This document shows, in pieces, positions 49,908 through 57,624 of a stretch of 64,000 bases of DNA. Positions within the stretch are counted from its first letter, which is position 1. Every line of letters starts with the position of its first letter. Source of the stretch: CAYUIS01 sp964444825 (GTDB taxonomy: Bacteria; Chloroflexota; Anaerolineae; B4-G1); NCBI GenBank assembly GCA_964444825.1, contig CAYUIS010000001.1:1-64000 (forward strand). Reading direction: 5' to 3'. A model generated the notes under the pieces. That model was not told the origin of the DNA. It made no database searches and was given only the letters and a program-made list of their open reading frames with translations. The position numbers and the translations under genes were made by a program.

Positions 49908-51812
49908 GTGTGTCTCTATCTTGGCAATAGTCCGTATGCTCGCTGGCGAACCCTGCCGACTGGCAGTGTGTCGCTGACGGGAGGCCTATGGGCGCAGCGG
50001 CAGTCTGTCAACCGCGAGACTAGCCTGCGACATGGCTATCACACGCTTCAACGGGCTGGCAACTTTTACAACCTGCGTCTGGCGGCGGGTCTGGCTGAGG
50101 GGGAGTATCGGGGTCCAAGGTTTATGGACTCGGATCTCTACAAGTGGCTGGAGGCCCTGGCCTGGGAGCTAGCTCGCGGTCCGGATGACGAACTGCAACG
50201 TATGACCGACTTGACCATCGAGTCGATCGCGGCGGCGCAGGCCGACGATGGTTACCTTGATTCCTATTATCAGGTGGCGGAGCCAGACAACCGCTGGGGC
50301 GATCTGAAGGATGGCCACGAACTCTACTGCGCCGGCCACCTGATTCAGGCGGCGGTGGCCTATCACCGCGTTGCCGGCGACTCCCGGCTGCTGCGCGTGG
50401 CGTGTCGATTTGCAGATTATGTCGGTTCAGTTTTCGGTCCGGACAAGCGACCGGGAACCCCCGGGCATCCCGAACTTGAGATGGCGTTGGTTGAGCTGTA
50501 TCGTGAGACCGGTGAAGGGCGCTACCTGGACCTGGCCAGGTTCTTCCTCGACCAACGCGGTCGAGGCCTCCTCGGTTCAGGGCGATACGGGAATCCGGCC
50601 TACTATCAGGATCACGTGCCGGTTCGCCTGGCCACGGCGGTGGCCGGTCACGCCGTGCGGCAGCTATATCTGGTGGCAGGTGTCACGGACGTCTATTTGG
50701 AGACCGGTGAGCGGGCTTTGCTCGAGGCCGTTCTGCGGCAGTGGCCGGACATGACCGAGAGCAAGCTGGCGATTACCGGTGGGGTGGGGGCACGGCATGA
50801 GGGCGAAGCCTTCGGCGCACCATACGAGCTGCCCAACGACCGCTGTTACAATGAGACGTGCGCTGCTATCGCCAGCATGTTTTGGAATTGGCGGTTGTTG
50901 TTGGCTACTGGTGAGGCCCGCTTCGCAGACCTGATCGAGCGGACACTGTACGGCGGCTTCCTGAGCGGCGTGTCGTTGGATGGTCAGAGTTTCTTTTACG
51001 TCAACCCCCTGTTGAGCCGGGGCGGGATCGCGCGGGCGGAGTGGTACACGTGTGCCTGTTGCCCGCCCAACGTGATGCGAGTGCTCGCTTCGCTGGATCA
51101 CTATTTCGTCACCAGCGATTGGGCTGACACCGCTCGCGGCCAAGCGGCAGGGATACAAATCCATCAGTACGCTCCATGTGTGATCGCCGCTGAGTTGGAG
51201 CCAGGATGCCAGGTAATCCTGGAGGTGGAGACCGACTACCCATGGCACGGACAGGTGATGCTGACCATCAAGCAGACGGATGGTCAGCCCTGGAGACTAG
51301 AGCTGCGTGTGCCAGGGTGGTGTGACGAGGCAGCGATGCGGGTTGGAGGACAGGCGGTGGAAGTGCCGAGCGGGGGAGGCTACGTGGCTATTGAACGGAC
51401 GTGGCGTGCAGGAGACACGGTCGAGCTGGAGTTTGCGATGACGCCGCAGTTTGTTGAACCCCATCCCCAAATCGACGCGGCGCGTGGGTGCGTAGCCATC
51501 CAGCGTGGTCCGGTCGTCTACTGCATTGAACAGATTGACCAAGAGCCGCCGGTTGATGTCCTAGGCGTGCAGATCGACGAGACACTGCCGTTGCGTACAG
51601 TGTGGCGAGGTGACCTGTTGGGCGGGGTGATGACGGTGGAGGCCACAGGGTACACGATAGACATGGAGGCGTGGGGGAATCAATTGTACAGGCCAGTGGA
51701 GGACAGGAAAAACCTGCCGCGTGAGCCTGTACGCCTGACCGCTGTGCCGTATTACGCGTGGGCTAACCGGGAACCTGGTCCGATGCGAGTGTGGATTCCC
51801 GGAGCCAAATAG
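49908..51812 (+). CDS. Beta-L-arabinofuranosidase, GH127
   Basis: The protein of 634 residues is a GH127 (formerly DUF1680) enzyme. It has the two adjacent Cys of the zinc-bound active site in TCACCPPNVMR, upstream NETCAAIASMFWNWRLL, and the GGVGARHEGEAFG loop that leads to the acid/base Glu region. It removes beta-L-arabinofuranose, as in extensin-type glycans. No signal peptide is seen. The GTG at 49908 has GGAAGGAG seven bases upstream; the longer open frame is rejected because it runs into the opposite-strand DUF2723 gene. With GH51 it suggests arabinose use. Confidence 0.9.
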   Translation: MCLYLGNSPYARWRTLPTGSVSLTGGLWAQRQSVNRETSLRHGYHTLQRAGNFYNLRLAAGLAEGEYRGPRFMDSDLYKWLEALAWELARGPDDELQRMTDLTIESIAAAQADDGYLDSYYQVAEPDNRWGDLKDGHELYCAGHLIQAAVAYHRVAGDSRLLRVACRFADYVGSVFGPDKRPGTPGHPELEMALVELYRETGEGRYLDLARFFLDQRGRGLLGSGRYGNPAYYQDHVPVRLATAVAGHAVRQLYLVAGVTDVYLETGERALLEAVLRQWPDMTESKLAITGGVGARHEGEAFGAPYELPNDRCYNETCAAIASMFWNWRLLLATGEARFADLIERTLYGGFLSGVSLDGQSFFYVNPLLSRGGIARAEWYTCACCPPNVMRVLASLDHYFVTSDWADTARGQAAGIQIHQYAPCVIAAELEPGCQVILEVETDYPWHGQVMLTIKQTDGQPWRLELRVPGWCDEAAMRVGGQAVEVPSGGGYVAIERTWRAGDTVELEFAMTPQFVEPHPQIDAARGCVAIQRGPVVYCIEQIDQEPPVDVLGVQIDETLPLRTVWRGDLLGGVMTVEATGYTIDMEAWGNQLYRPVEDRKNLPREPVRLTAVPYYAWANREPGPMRVWIPGAK

Positions 51813-51968
51813 CGCTGGCTGCGTCAGATCAATGGGTTGAACTTGGTAGTATCTACCCGAAAACCGCTCCAGCCCTCGTTCTCGAGGGCGAAGAAGACCT
51901 CCGAGGTAGGGGTTTGAACAGGTTCACGGATAGATTCTTGGCGAGGAAGCACTCTGACCTTTTTCCTA

Positions 51969-51997
51969 TAGACATGAGGCTCTGTTTGTGGTATGAT
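51969..51997 (+). promoter_or_regulatory. Promoter of the anchored hypothetical protein gene
   Basis: TAGACA at 51969-51974 and TATGAT at 51992-51997 with a 17-bp spacer; a GCGCC-GACT-GGCGC stem-loop follows at 52021-52034. The 239-bp gap between the GH127 gene and this gene holds nothing else recognised. Confidence 0.6.
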
Positions 51998-52051
51998 GGA
52001 ATAGGTTAGGTTGGTTACGAGCGCCGACTGGCGCGGGAAGCGAGGCTGCAG

Positions 52052-52816
52052 ATGGACGCGATACCTCCTTTTGTCTTTCTTGTTCTCGCCTTGGCCTTGC
52101 TGTGTATGGCCGGGGCATTGGGCGTTTTTCTGTTCAATTACTTTATGGGTGGAGATAGCAAGAGCTCCAAACGGCGGGAACTGCATGTGGTTCCCGGGGC
52201 GGAATCTGCGGCGCTTTCCGCCGACGAGTCGTCTGACGAATCGGCGCCCGCGCCGCTGCCTGACGACCAAGCTCTGTTGAGCGTGCGTCGCACGGAGCGT
52301 GGTGAACTGGCGGTATTTGTTCAGGGACAGCAGTATTTCCACCTGCGGGGTGTCAAAGACGCCCAGGTTGCCAATGAGACGCTGGAGGTTGTCAAGTGTG
52401 TGACGGCGTTCGCCGAGGGTTGGCCGCCCGTAGCAGAGCAGGAAAAGGCCGGGCCTTCTCCGCCAGAGCCCGCCGCAGATGAAGTGTCGTTTCTCGAGCA
52501 ATTGCGCCAGACGGATCTGTTCTCTCTGGAGACGGGGACATCGTCTCCTGGGTTGTTTGGCCAGCGGAAGAAGCGCAAACCCTCTCCGCAACCGCAAAGC
52601 CTGGTGACCCCAGCGGACCAGATAAACGACCTGGTGCAGCAGCGGCTAGATGAGCGTCCAGGTGTGTTCCGCCAGGATATCAGGATTACCACGGGGGATG
52701 ACGGAGGGCTGTGCTTCCAGGTGGGCGCCCGGACCTATGCTCAAGTGGACCATATCCCCGACCCTCAGGTCAAGACCCTTGTCCAGGATGCCATCCAGGA
52801 GTGGAGGGAAGGGTGA
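52052..52816 (+). CDS. Membrane-anchored hypothetical protein
   Basis: The 254-residue protein has one N-terminal membrane segment (about residues 6-30, FLVLALALLCMAGALGVFLF) and a polar cytoplasmic-type remainder with an acidic, Pro-rich stretch. Two similar-looking segments, GQQYFHLRGVKDAQVANETL and GARTYAQVDHIPDPQVKTLV, may be related folds. I do not recognise the family. It ends just before a bidirectional terminator. Confidence 0.6.
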   Translation: MDAIPPFVFLVLALALLCMAGALGVFLFNYFMGGDSKSSKRRELHVVPGAESAALSADESSDESAPAPLPDDQALLSVRRTERGELAVFVQGQQYFHLRGVKDAQVANETLEVVKCVTAFAEGWPPVAEQEKAGPSPPEPAADEVSFLEQLRQTDLFSLETGTSSPGLFGQRKKRKPSPQPQSLVTPADQINDLVQQRLDERPGVFRQDIRITTGDDGGLCFQVGARTYAQVDHIPDPQVKTLVQDAIQEWREG

Positions 52817-52839
52817 GGCTGATCGACGCAAAAACAAAG

Positions 52840-52865
52840 AGGCCGCTGCCTTCGGGCAGCGGCCT
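52840..52865. terminator. Bidirectional terminator with UUCG loop
   Basis: An 11-bp perfect stem, AGGCCGCTGCC at 52840-52850 with its complement at 52855-52865, closed by a TTCG tetraloop. A T-run follows on the plus strand (weak) and a good U-tract on the minus strand. It serves the convergent hypothetical gene and fmdB. Confidence 0.92.
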
Positions 52866-52885
52866 GATGCTTTTGGTTGCCCGTG

Positions 52886-53125
52886 CTATCTCGACGAGCT
52901 AGACCCGCAAGTTGCGCACGAGGCCGACGGCGTACACGATCCGCAGGACGAGCCCGCTCCCGCGATCACACCGTCATTCCCGATGGCTGAGAACAGTGAG
53001 ATTATCCGGCACGTATTGTCACTGGTGCACTTGGGACAGGCGATAGTCGCATCAGCATCTGACATTGCCCTCAACGCGTCAAAGCACGCATCGCAGTCAC
53101 GGCACCGATACTCGTACAGTGGCAT
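52886..53125 (-). CDS. FmdB-family zinc-ribbon protein
   Basis: The 79-residue protein starts MPLYEYRCRDCDACFDALRA, the FmdB-type zinc ribbon, with Cys pairs CRDC and CPKC, and ends in a Ser/Cys-rich tail (SCGSCTPSASCATC). These small regulators are widespread, but their targets are mostly unknown. A GAGGGAG site precedes the ATG. It is followed upstream by a tandem-repeat region and the assembly gap. Confidence 0.88.
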   Translation of the reverse strand: MPLYEYRCRDCDACFDALRAMSDADATIACPKCTSDNTCRIISLFSAIGNDGVIAGAGSSCGSCTPSASCATCGSSSSR

Positions 53126-53146
53126 AGTTCTCCCTCGTTCTGTCCT

Positions 53147-53249
53147 TTCTCCGTTTGGCGGGCTATTCCGCCGCCGTTTGGCGGGCCTATTCCGCCGCCG
53201 TTTGGCGGACCTATTCTACCGCCGTTTACGGCCACCGTCAAGGCAGAGA
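53147..53249. repeat. 24-bp tandem repeats with internal CCGCC-GTTT-GGCGG hairpins
   Basis: Three and a half units of about 24 bp (CGCCGTTTGGCGGGCCTATTC-like) precede the N run. Each unit contains a small hairpin, CCGCC-GTTT-GGCGG. The array is the likely reason the assembler broke here. The number of units in the real genome is unknown. Confidence 0.85.
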
Positions 53250-53349
53250 NNNNNNNNNNNNNNNNNNNNNNNNNNNNNNNNNNNNNNNNNNNNNNNNNNN
53301 NNNNNNNNNNNNNNNNNNNNNNNNNNNNNNNNNNNNNNNNNNNNNNNNN
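53250..53349. other. Assembly gap of exactly 100 N flanked by 55-bp identity
   Basis: The last 55 known bases on the left (53195-53249) and the first 55 on the right (53350-53404) are identical. A 55-bp overlap equals a common assembler k-mer length, and 100 N is a common filler, so the two contig ends probably overlap and the gap is not real, or it hides further repeat units. Confidence 0.85.
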
Positions 53350-53417
53350 CCGCCGTTTGGCGGACCTATTCTACCGCCGTTTACGGCCACCGTCAAGGCA
53401 GAGACCAGACTCCCGCG

Positions 53418-54599
53418 CTACTGGATCAGCCCCACATCGCGCCCCACTTCGGCCAGGGTCTCCAAGACGCGGTCAAGCTGTTCGTCGGTGTGGGTGGCCA
53501 TATAACTCGTACGCAGCAGTGCCAACTCGGGGGGAACAGCCGGTGAGATGATGGCATTGGTATAGATGCCGGCCTCGTAGAGTGTCTTCCAGGCCGTGAA
53601 GGTGGCCGTGTTGTCCCCAATGATGATGGGGATGATGGGCGTCTCACTGGTACCTATGTTGAAACCCAGTTCCCGATAGCCTGCGCGCATACGTTCACCG
53701 ATCGCGTTGACCCGCGCGATGCGCTCCGGTTCTTCCTGCATCACCTCCAGTGCCGCCAACACGGCGGCCACGCTGGCAGGCGGCATACTGGCGCTAAAGA
53801 TCAACGATCGTGCGTTGTGTTGGATAAAATGGATCACGTCGGCGGCCCCGGCAATAAAGCCACCCAGGCTGGCGAACGACTTGCTGAATGTGCCCATCGT
53901 CAGATCGATCTGGTCACTGAGGCCAAAGTGGGCCGCAGTGCCCCTCCCCTGGCCCAGAACGCCGACGGAATGGGCATCGTCGACCATCAAGCGCGCGCCG
54001 TACTTTTGGCAAATCGGCACGATCTCGGGGAGGGGCGCGATGTCGCCACCCATACTGAACACGCCATCCACCACCACCAGTGTGCCGGCATCCTGGGGTA
54101 GACGCGACAGGACACGCTCCAGGTGGGCCATATCGTTGTGGCGGAATCGGCGCATCTCGCCGAAGGACAGCCGGCAACCGTCCACGATACTGGCGTGGTC
54201 CTCTTTGTCCGTGACCACAACGTCGCCCCGACTTACGAGCGACGAGATAGTGCCCAGGTTCGTCTGGTAACCGGTGGAAAAGACCAGGGCCGCCTCCGTG
54301 CCCATAAACTCGGCCACCCGTTGCTCCAGGTCCAGATGCTGCTCCAGCGTGCCGTTGAGGAAGCGGGAGCCTGTGCAACTGGTGCCGTACTGTCGCGTCG
54401 CTGCGATGGCTGCCTCGCGAACTTTGGGGTGCGTGGTCAACCCGAGGTAGTTGTTGGATCCGATCATGATCAGGCGATGGTCGCCTACAGTGACCTCGGT
54501 GCCCTCGCTGCCGGTCAGGGGGATGAACCAGGGATAAAGGCCGGCGGCCTTGACCTCCTTGGCTTGTGTAAACTGTCGGCATTTCTCAAATAGATCCAT
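53418..54599 (-). CDS. Alpha-oxoamine synthase (PLP-dependent acyltransferase)
   Basis: The 393-residue enzyme belongs to the family of AONS (BioF), KBL and serine palmitoyltransferase. The PLP Lys240 lies in TMGTFSKSFASLGGF; DDAHSVGVLG and SNNYLGLTTHPKV are also present. It joins an amino acid and an acyl-CoA with loss of CO2. The YPWFIPL segment near the N-terminus resembles bacterial serine palmitoyltransferases, but no sphingolipid or biotin genes are nearby, so the substrate is open. The ATG at 54599 has GGAGGGC upstream. The assembly gap lies 70 bp beyond its stop. Confidence 0.87.
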   Translation of the reverse strand: MDLFEKCRQFTQAKEVKAAGLYPWFIPLTGSEGTEVTVGDHRLIMIGSNNYLGLTTHPKVREAAIAATRQYGTSCTGSRFLNGTLEQHLDLEQRVAEFMGTEAALVFSTGYQTNLGTISSLVSRGDVVVTDKEDHASIVDGCRLSFGEMRRFRHNDMAHLERVLSRLPQDAGTLVVVDGVFSMGGDIAPLPEIVPICQKYGARLMVDDAHSVGVLGQGRGTAAHFGLSDQIDLTMGTFSKSFASLGGFIAGAADVIHFIQHNARSLIFSASMPPASVAAVLAALEVMQEEPERIARVNAIGERMRAGYRELGFNIGTSETPIIPIIIGDNTATFTAWKTLYEAGIYTNAIISPAVPPELALLRTSYMATHTDEQLDRVLETLAEVGRDVGLIQ

Positions 54600-54731
54600 A
54601 GGGATGCCCTCCTCGCTACTAATGACCAATAACTGCGCCAATCAATGTAACACGTAACCATGGTCAGGGTTTCAACACGCCCGGAGGGTGAGTCTATATC
54701 ACTCCGCCCTTTAGCCTGGAGCGAATAGTGG

Positions 54732-54771
54732 TATAATACGGCTCGGCCTGACGCGGCTGTCGCGGCTGGCC
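54732..54771 (+). promoter_or_regulatory. TATAAT box and hairpin upstream of map
   Basis: TATAAT at 54732-54737 (weak -35) with a GC-rich stem-loop (GGCC at 54745-54748 pairing with 54768-54771, inner CGCG/CGCG) just after it, about 25 nt before the map ATG. Confidence 0.5.
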
Positions 54772-54795
54772 AATTATACACCGGGAAGTGATTCT

Positions 54796-55662
54796 ATGCA
54801 CAGACTGTCGCGAAACGATCTCTGTTGGTGTGGGAGCGGAAAAAAGTACAAGCACTGCCATCTCAAACAGGATCGTCAGTTGCCTGGTAGACAGCGGTTG
54901 GTGGGCGGGCGCTCCCGTGAGATCATCATCAAGACCGAGGAGCAGATCGACGGGATCCGTCGGGCGAGCCATTTGACCCGAGATATCCTGGATATGCTGG
55001 AGGGAAGGATCGCCGCTGGTATCAGCACCGAGGACATCAACCGCTGGGTGCACGAGTATACCGTGGCTCATAACGCTGTCCCTGCGCCGTTGAACTACCG
55101 GGGATTCCCCAAGAGCGTCTGCACCTCGCTCAACGGAGTTGTCTGTCACGGCATCCCCGATGGTACGGTGTTGAGGGAGGGCGACATCCTCAACGTGGAC
55201 GTGACCTCCATTCTGAACAGGTACTATGGTGACTCCAGCCGTATGTTCTTGATCGGGGAGGTCTCCGACGAGGCGCGCCGCCTGGTCGAGGTGACCAAGG
55301 AGTGTATGAACCTGGGGATCGCGCAGGTCAAGCCCGGTAATACGCTGGGCGACATTGGCCACGCGATCCAACAGCACGCCGAAGGCCACGGTTACTCGGT
55401 CGTGCGGGATTACATCGGCCACGGCACGGGCGTGCAGTTTCACGAACCGCCCGATGTGCGCCACTTTGGGGAGCCCGGGACGGGCGTAGAGCTCGTGCCA
55501 GGCATGGTGTTCACCATTGAGCCCATGATCAATGCCGGTGGCTATCGGGTCAAGCTTCTGGGGGATGGCTGGACCGTCGAGACCGCCGATGGCTCCCTCT
55601 CCGCCCAGTGGGAACACACCGTACGCGTCACCGAGGACGGCGTGGAAGTGCTAACGGCCTGA
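54796..55662 (+). CDS. map: Methionine aminopeptidase with N-terminal SEC-C zinc motif
   Basis: The 288-residue enzyme removes initiator Met. Residues 10-22 form a SEC-C zinc-binding motif (CWCGSGKKYKHCH), which may dock it to the ribosome. The pita-bread catalytic domain follows with the metal ligands: Asp in LNVDVTSI, Asp in YYGDSSRM, His in IGHGTG, Glu in TIEPM and Glu in QWEHT. The 3' end overlaps the convergent phosphoglycerate mutase gene by 12 bp. A GGGAAGTG site precedes the ATG. Confidence 0.95.
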   Translation: MHRLSRNDLCWCGSGKKYKHCHLKQDRQLPGRQRLVGGRSREIIIKTEEQIDGIRRASHLTRDILDMLEGRIAAGISTEDINRWVHEYTVAHNAVPAPLNYRGFPKSVCTSLNGVVCHGIPDGTVLREGDILNVDVTSILNRYYGDSSRMFLIGEVSDEARRLVEVTKECMNLGIAQVKPGNTLGDIGHAIQQHAEGHGYSVVRDYIGHGTGVQFHEPPDVRHFGEPGTGVELVPGMVFTIEPMINAGGYRVKLLGDGWTVETADGSLSAQWEHTVRVTEDGVEVLTA

Positions 55663-57237
55663 CGTATCGGGCACCGGCTGGCCCTTTCCATCCACCAGCC
55701 AGCGATATGTCTTTTCGATCCGGTCCCAGTTTTCCTCGCGATCCAGGCTCCAGAAACGACCGATAATGGAGACCAGTTTCATTTCTCCCCCCAACTGCTC
55801 GGCTTCTCGCTCGATCTCGTCAGTGTAGATGGCCCCGCTCCCCGGGCGCTCCCCGCGCCGTCCCAACATACCGTGGATATAGGTCTGGGAGACCCCCTCC
55901 CGGCGGGCCATCTCCATCAGGACCTTGAGGTGACTGATCGAGCCGTGGGAGCTGTAGAAGGAGATGATGCCCAGCAGATGCAGCTTTGTGCCATCCCGCT
56001 TTGCGCCCTCCATTGCCCAGCGGAACGCCTGGTTCTCAAACACAGACCCGTCAGCGATGGCCGCGTCGATGCGCACGCGGTCGGAGAGGATACAGCGGCC
56101 CGCGCCGAGGTGCGTGTGTCCGGCTTCAGAATTGCCGACCGTGCCCGGCGGCATCCCCACCGCCTCGCCGGCGGCGAGGAGCCGGGTCGTCGGCCATTCC
56201 CGCTGCAACCGGTCCATCACCGGTGTCTGCGCCTCCAGGATCATGTTGCCGTAGGTTTCGTCGCGCGCACCCCAGCCGTCGGCGATGATCAGGAGGACGC
56301 GCCGCCGCCCCTCTGGCACGCTATCCGACAGCAGGCTGGTCCCCGTCATCTCCTCCGGCTGCGGCAGCCCCAGGAGTTGTAGCAGCGTCGGCGCCACATC
56401 GGTCAACGCGCCTCCCTCGCGGAGCTTGGTCTCCTTCAGCGCCGGATCGATCAGGATAAATGGCACGGGACTGTCGGTGTGGCCGGTGTCGACCGTGCCC
56501 TCGGGGTAGAGCCATTTCTCCACCGTCCCGTGGTCCGCCGTGATCGCGGTGCTCACCCCTCGGGCCTGGGCCGCCGCCACCAGCTCGCCGACACGCCGGT
56601 CCACCTCGGCCACGGCCCGCAGGACCGCCTCGCGATCCTCGATGTGGCCTACTACATCCACGTTACAAAAGTTGACCACGATAACGTCGGCCTCCGGGTC
56701 GTCCAGCACCTCGATGGCGGCCTGGGCTACCCCGACCGCGTTCATCTCTGGGACCTCGGCATAGTCCGCTACCTCTGGGGAAGGGACGACAACCTGGGTC
56801 TCTCCCGGGTAGGGCTCCTCCTGCTTGCCGTTGAGAAAGTAGCGCACGTGGATGGCCTTTTCCGATTCCGAGATCTTGACCTGCTTGAGCCCGGATTTGC
56901 TAACGACCTCACCAAGCGTGCCGCGGATCTCTCGCACGGGTGGAAAGGCGATGTGCTCCACCAGGTCGCTGGCGTATTCGATCATGGTGGCAAAGTGCAC
57001 CTGGATGGGGGGACGCGAAAAGTGGGGGAACTCGTCGGCCACAAAGGCGCTGGTCAGCTCGATCTCTCGCTCGCCCCGGATGTCGTAAAAGATCACGTAA
57101 TCGCCGTCACCGATGCGGCCGACCGGCTGCCCGTCGCCGTCTACTAGCACGAGGGGTTCCAGTGCTTCGTCCTCCTCACCGGCCTGGTACGCTGCCTGCA
57201 CGGCCTCGGCCATCGGGTAGAACGCTGACTCAGTCAT
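55651..57237 (-). CDS. gpmI: Cofactor-independent phosphoglycerate mutase, circularly permuted
   Basis: The 528-residue protein has all blocks of the iPGM family but in permuted order. Residues 1-303 match the C-terminal part of the usual enzyme: IRGER, SESEK, NVDVVGH (Asp194, His198), ITADHG (Asp235, His236), TGHTDSP (His253) and the usual end LPQPEEMTGTSLL. After a linker (about 304-312) residues 313-528 match the usual N-terminal part: LLIIADGWGARDETYGN (Asp320), GNSEAGHTHLGAGR (Ser370) and GRFWSLDREENWDRIEKTY. All seven metal ligands are kept. The usual DGGVHSH and DGRD motifs are changed to FYSSHGS and GRRG, so the activity could be altered. The start at 57237 has AGGGAG upstream. Confidence 0.88.
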   Translation of the reverse strand: MTESAFYPMAEAVQAAYQAGEEDEALEPLVLVDGDGQPVGRIGDGDYVIFYDIRGEREIELTSAFVADEFPHFSRPPIQVHFATMIEYASDLVEHIAFPPVREIRGTLGEVVSKSGLKQVKISESEKAIHVRYFLNGKQEEPYPGETQVVVPSPEVADYAEVPEMNAVGVAQAAIEVLDDPEADVIVVNFCNVDVVGHIEDREAVLRAVAEVDRRVGELVAAAQARGVSTAITADHGTVEKWLYPEGTVDTGHTDSPVPFILIDPALKETKLREGGALTDVAPTLLQLLGLPQPEEMTGTSLLSDSVPEGRRRVLLIIADGWGARDETYGNMILEAQTPVMDRLQREWPTTRLLAAGEAVGMPPGTVGNSEAGHTHLGAGRCILSDRVRIDAAIADGSVFENQAFRWAMEGAKRDGTKLHLLGIISFYSSHGSISHLKVLMEMARREGVSQTYIHGMLGRRGERPGSGAIYTDEIEREAEQLGGEMKLVSIIGRFWSLDREENWDRIEKTYRWLVDGKGQPVPDTSGR

Positions 57238-57287
57238 ATTGTCTCCCTTGTCTTGGACTTTGCCGCCGTGGGGTCGCACGACGGCGA

Positions 57288-57347
57288 CGCCTGCACGATT
57301 GACACATTGCAGCGGGCGATTGTACCATGCCCGTGGTGCTTGAGCAA
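57288..57347 (-). promoter_or_regulatory. Promoter of the permuted mutase gene, with hairpin
   Basis: On the minus strand TTGCTC (57342-57347) and TACAAT (57319-57324) are 17 bp apart. A CTGCA/TGCAG stem-loop (about 57288-57318) follows directly. The leader would be about 75 nt. Confidence 0.55.
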
Positions 57348-57384
57348 CCCGCGTTGTTCCCTTCTGGCATGCTTGAGCTGGTGT

Positions 57385-57413
57385 TTGCCCCTACCTGCTG
57401 AAAGGGATATAAT
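57385..57413 (+). promoter_or_regulatory. Promoter upstream of cobalamin adenosyltransferase
   Basis: TTGCCC at 57385-57390 and TATAAT at 57408-57413 are 17 bp apart. The promoter faces cobO, 210 bp downstream, with a hairpin and a palindromic repeat between. Confidence 0.6.
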
Positions 57414-57426
57414 TCTGAGTAACCCC

Positions 57427-57447
57427 ACAGCGCCACAGGCGCTGTTT
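57427..57447 (+). terminator. Short terminator-like hairpin in the leader
   Basis: ACAGCGCC (57427-57434) pairs with GGCGCTGT (57438-57445) around an ACA loop, followed by TT. It starts about 7 nt after the predicted transcription start, so it is more likely a 5' hairpin or attenuator than a real terminator. Confidence 0.6.
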
Positions 57448-57478
57448 AGGTCAAGAGGAACTCGTACCGTTGCATCAT

Positions 57479-57548
57479 CGTCATTCCGAACGAAGTGAGG
57501 AATCTCGTGCACGTGACGGCGAGATCCCTCGCTTTGCTCGGGATGACG
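57479..57548. repeat. 70-bp imperfect palindromic repeat (TCATTCCGA type)
   Basis: Arms of 29 nt (57479-57507 and 57520-57548) differ only by five transitions and close a 12-nt loop. This is a widespread dispersed palindrome in environmental bacteria, seen as fragments such as HEIPHFVRNDD in false translations. It is probably a MITE-like or REP-like element; no transposase is nearby. Confidence 0.85.
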
Positions 57549-57624
57549 CTTCAGATATGAAGTTCCTTAAGTAGTGGCTAAGGCTGTGCTCAAGAGATAA
57601 TACCCACACGCAGGGGCAACGAGG

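Noticed and set aside
52650..53546. Open frames running across the N gap
   Set aside because: The N run gives artificial open frame, and the flanks are repeats and the ends of other genes.
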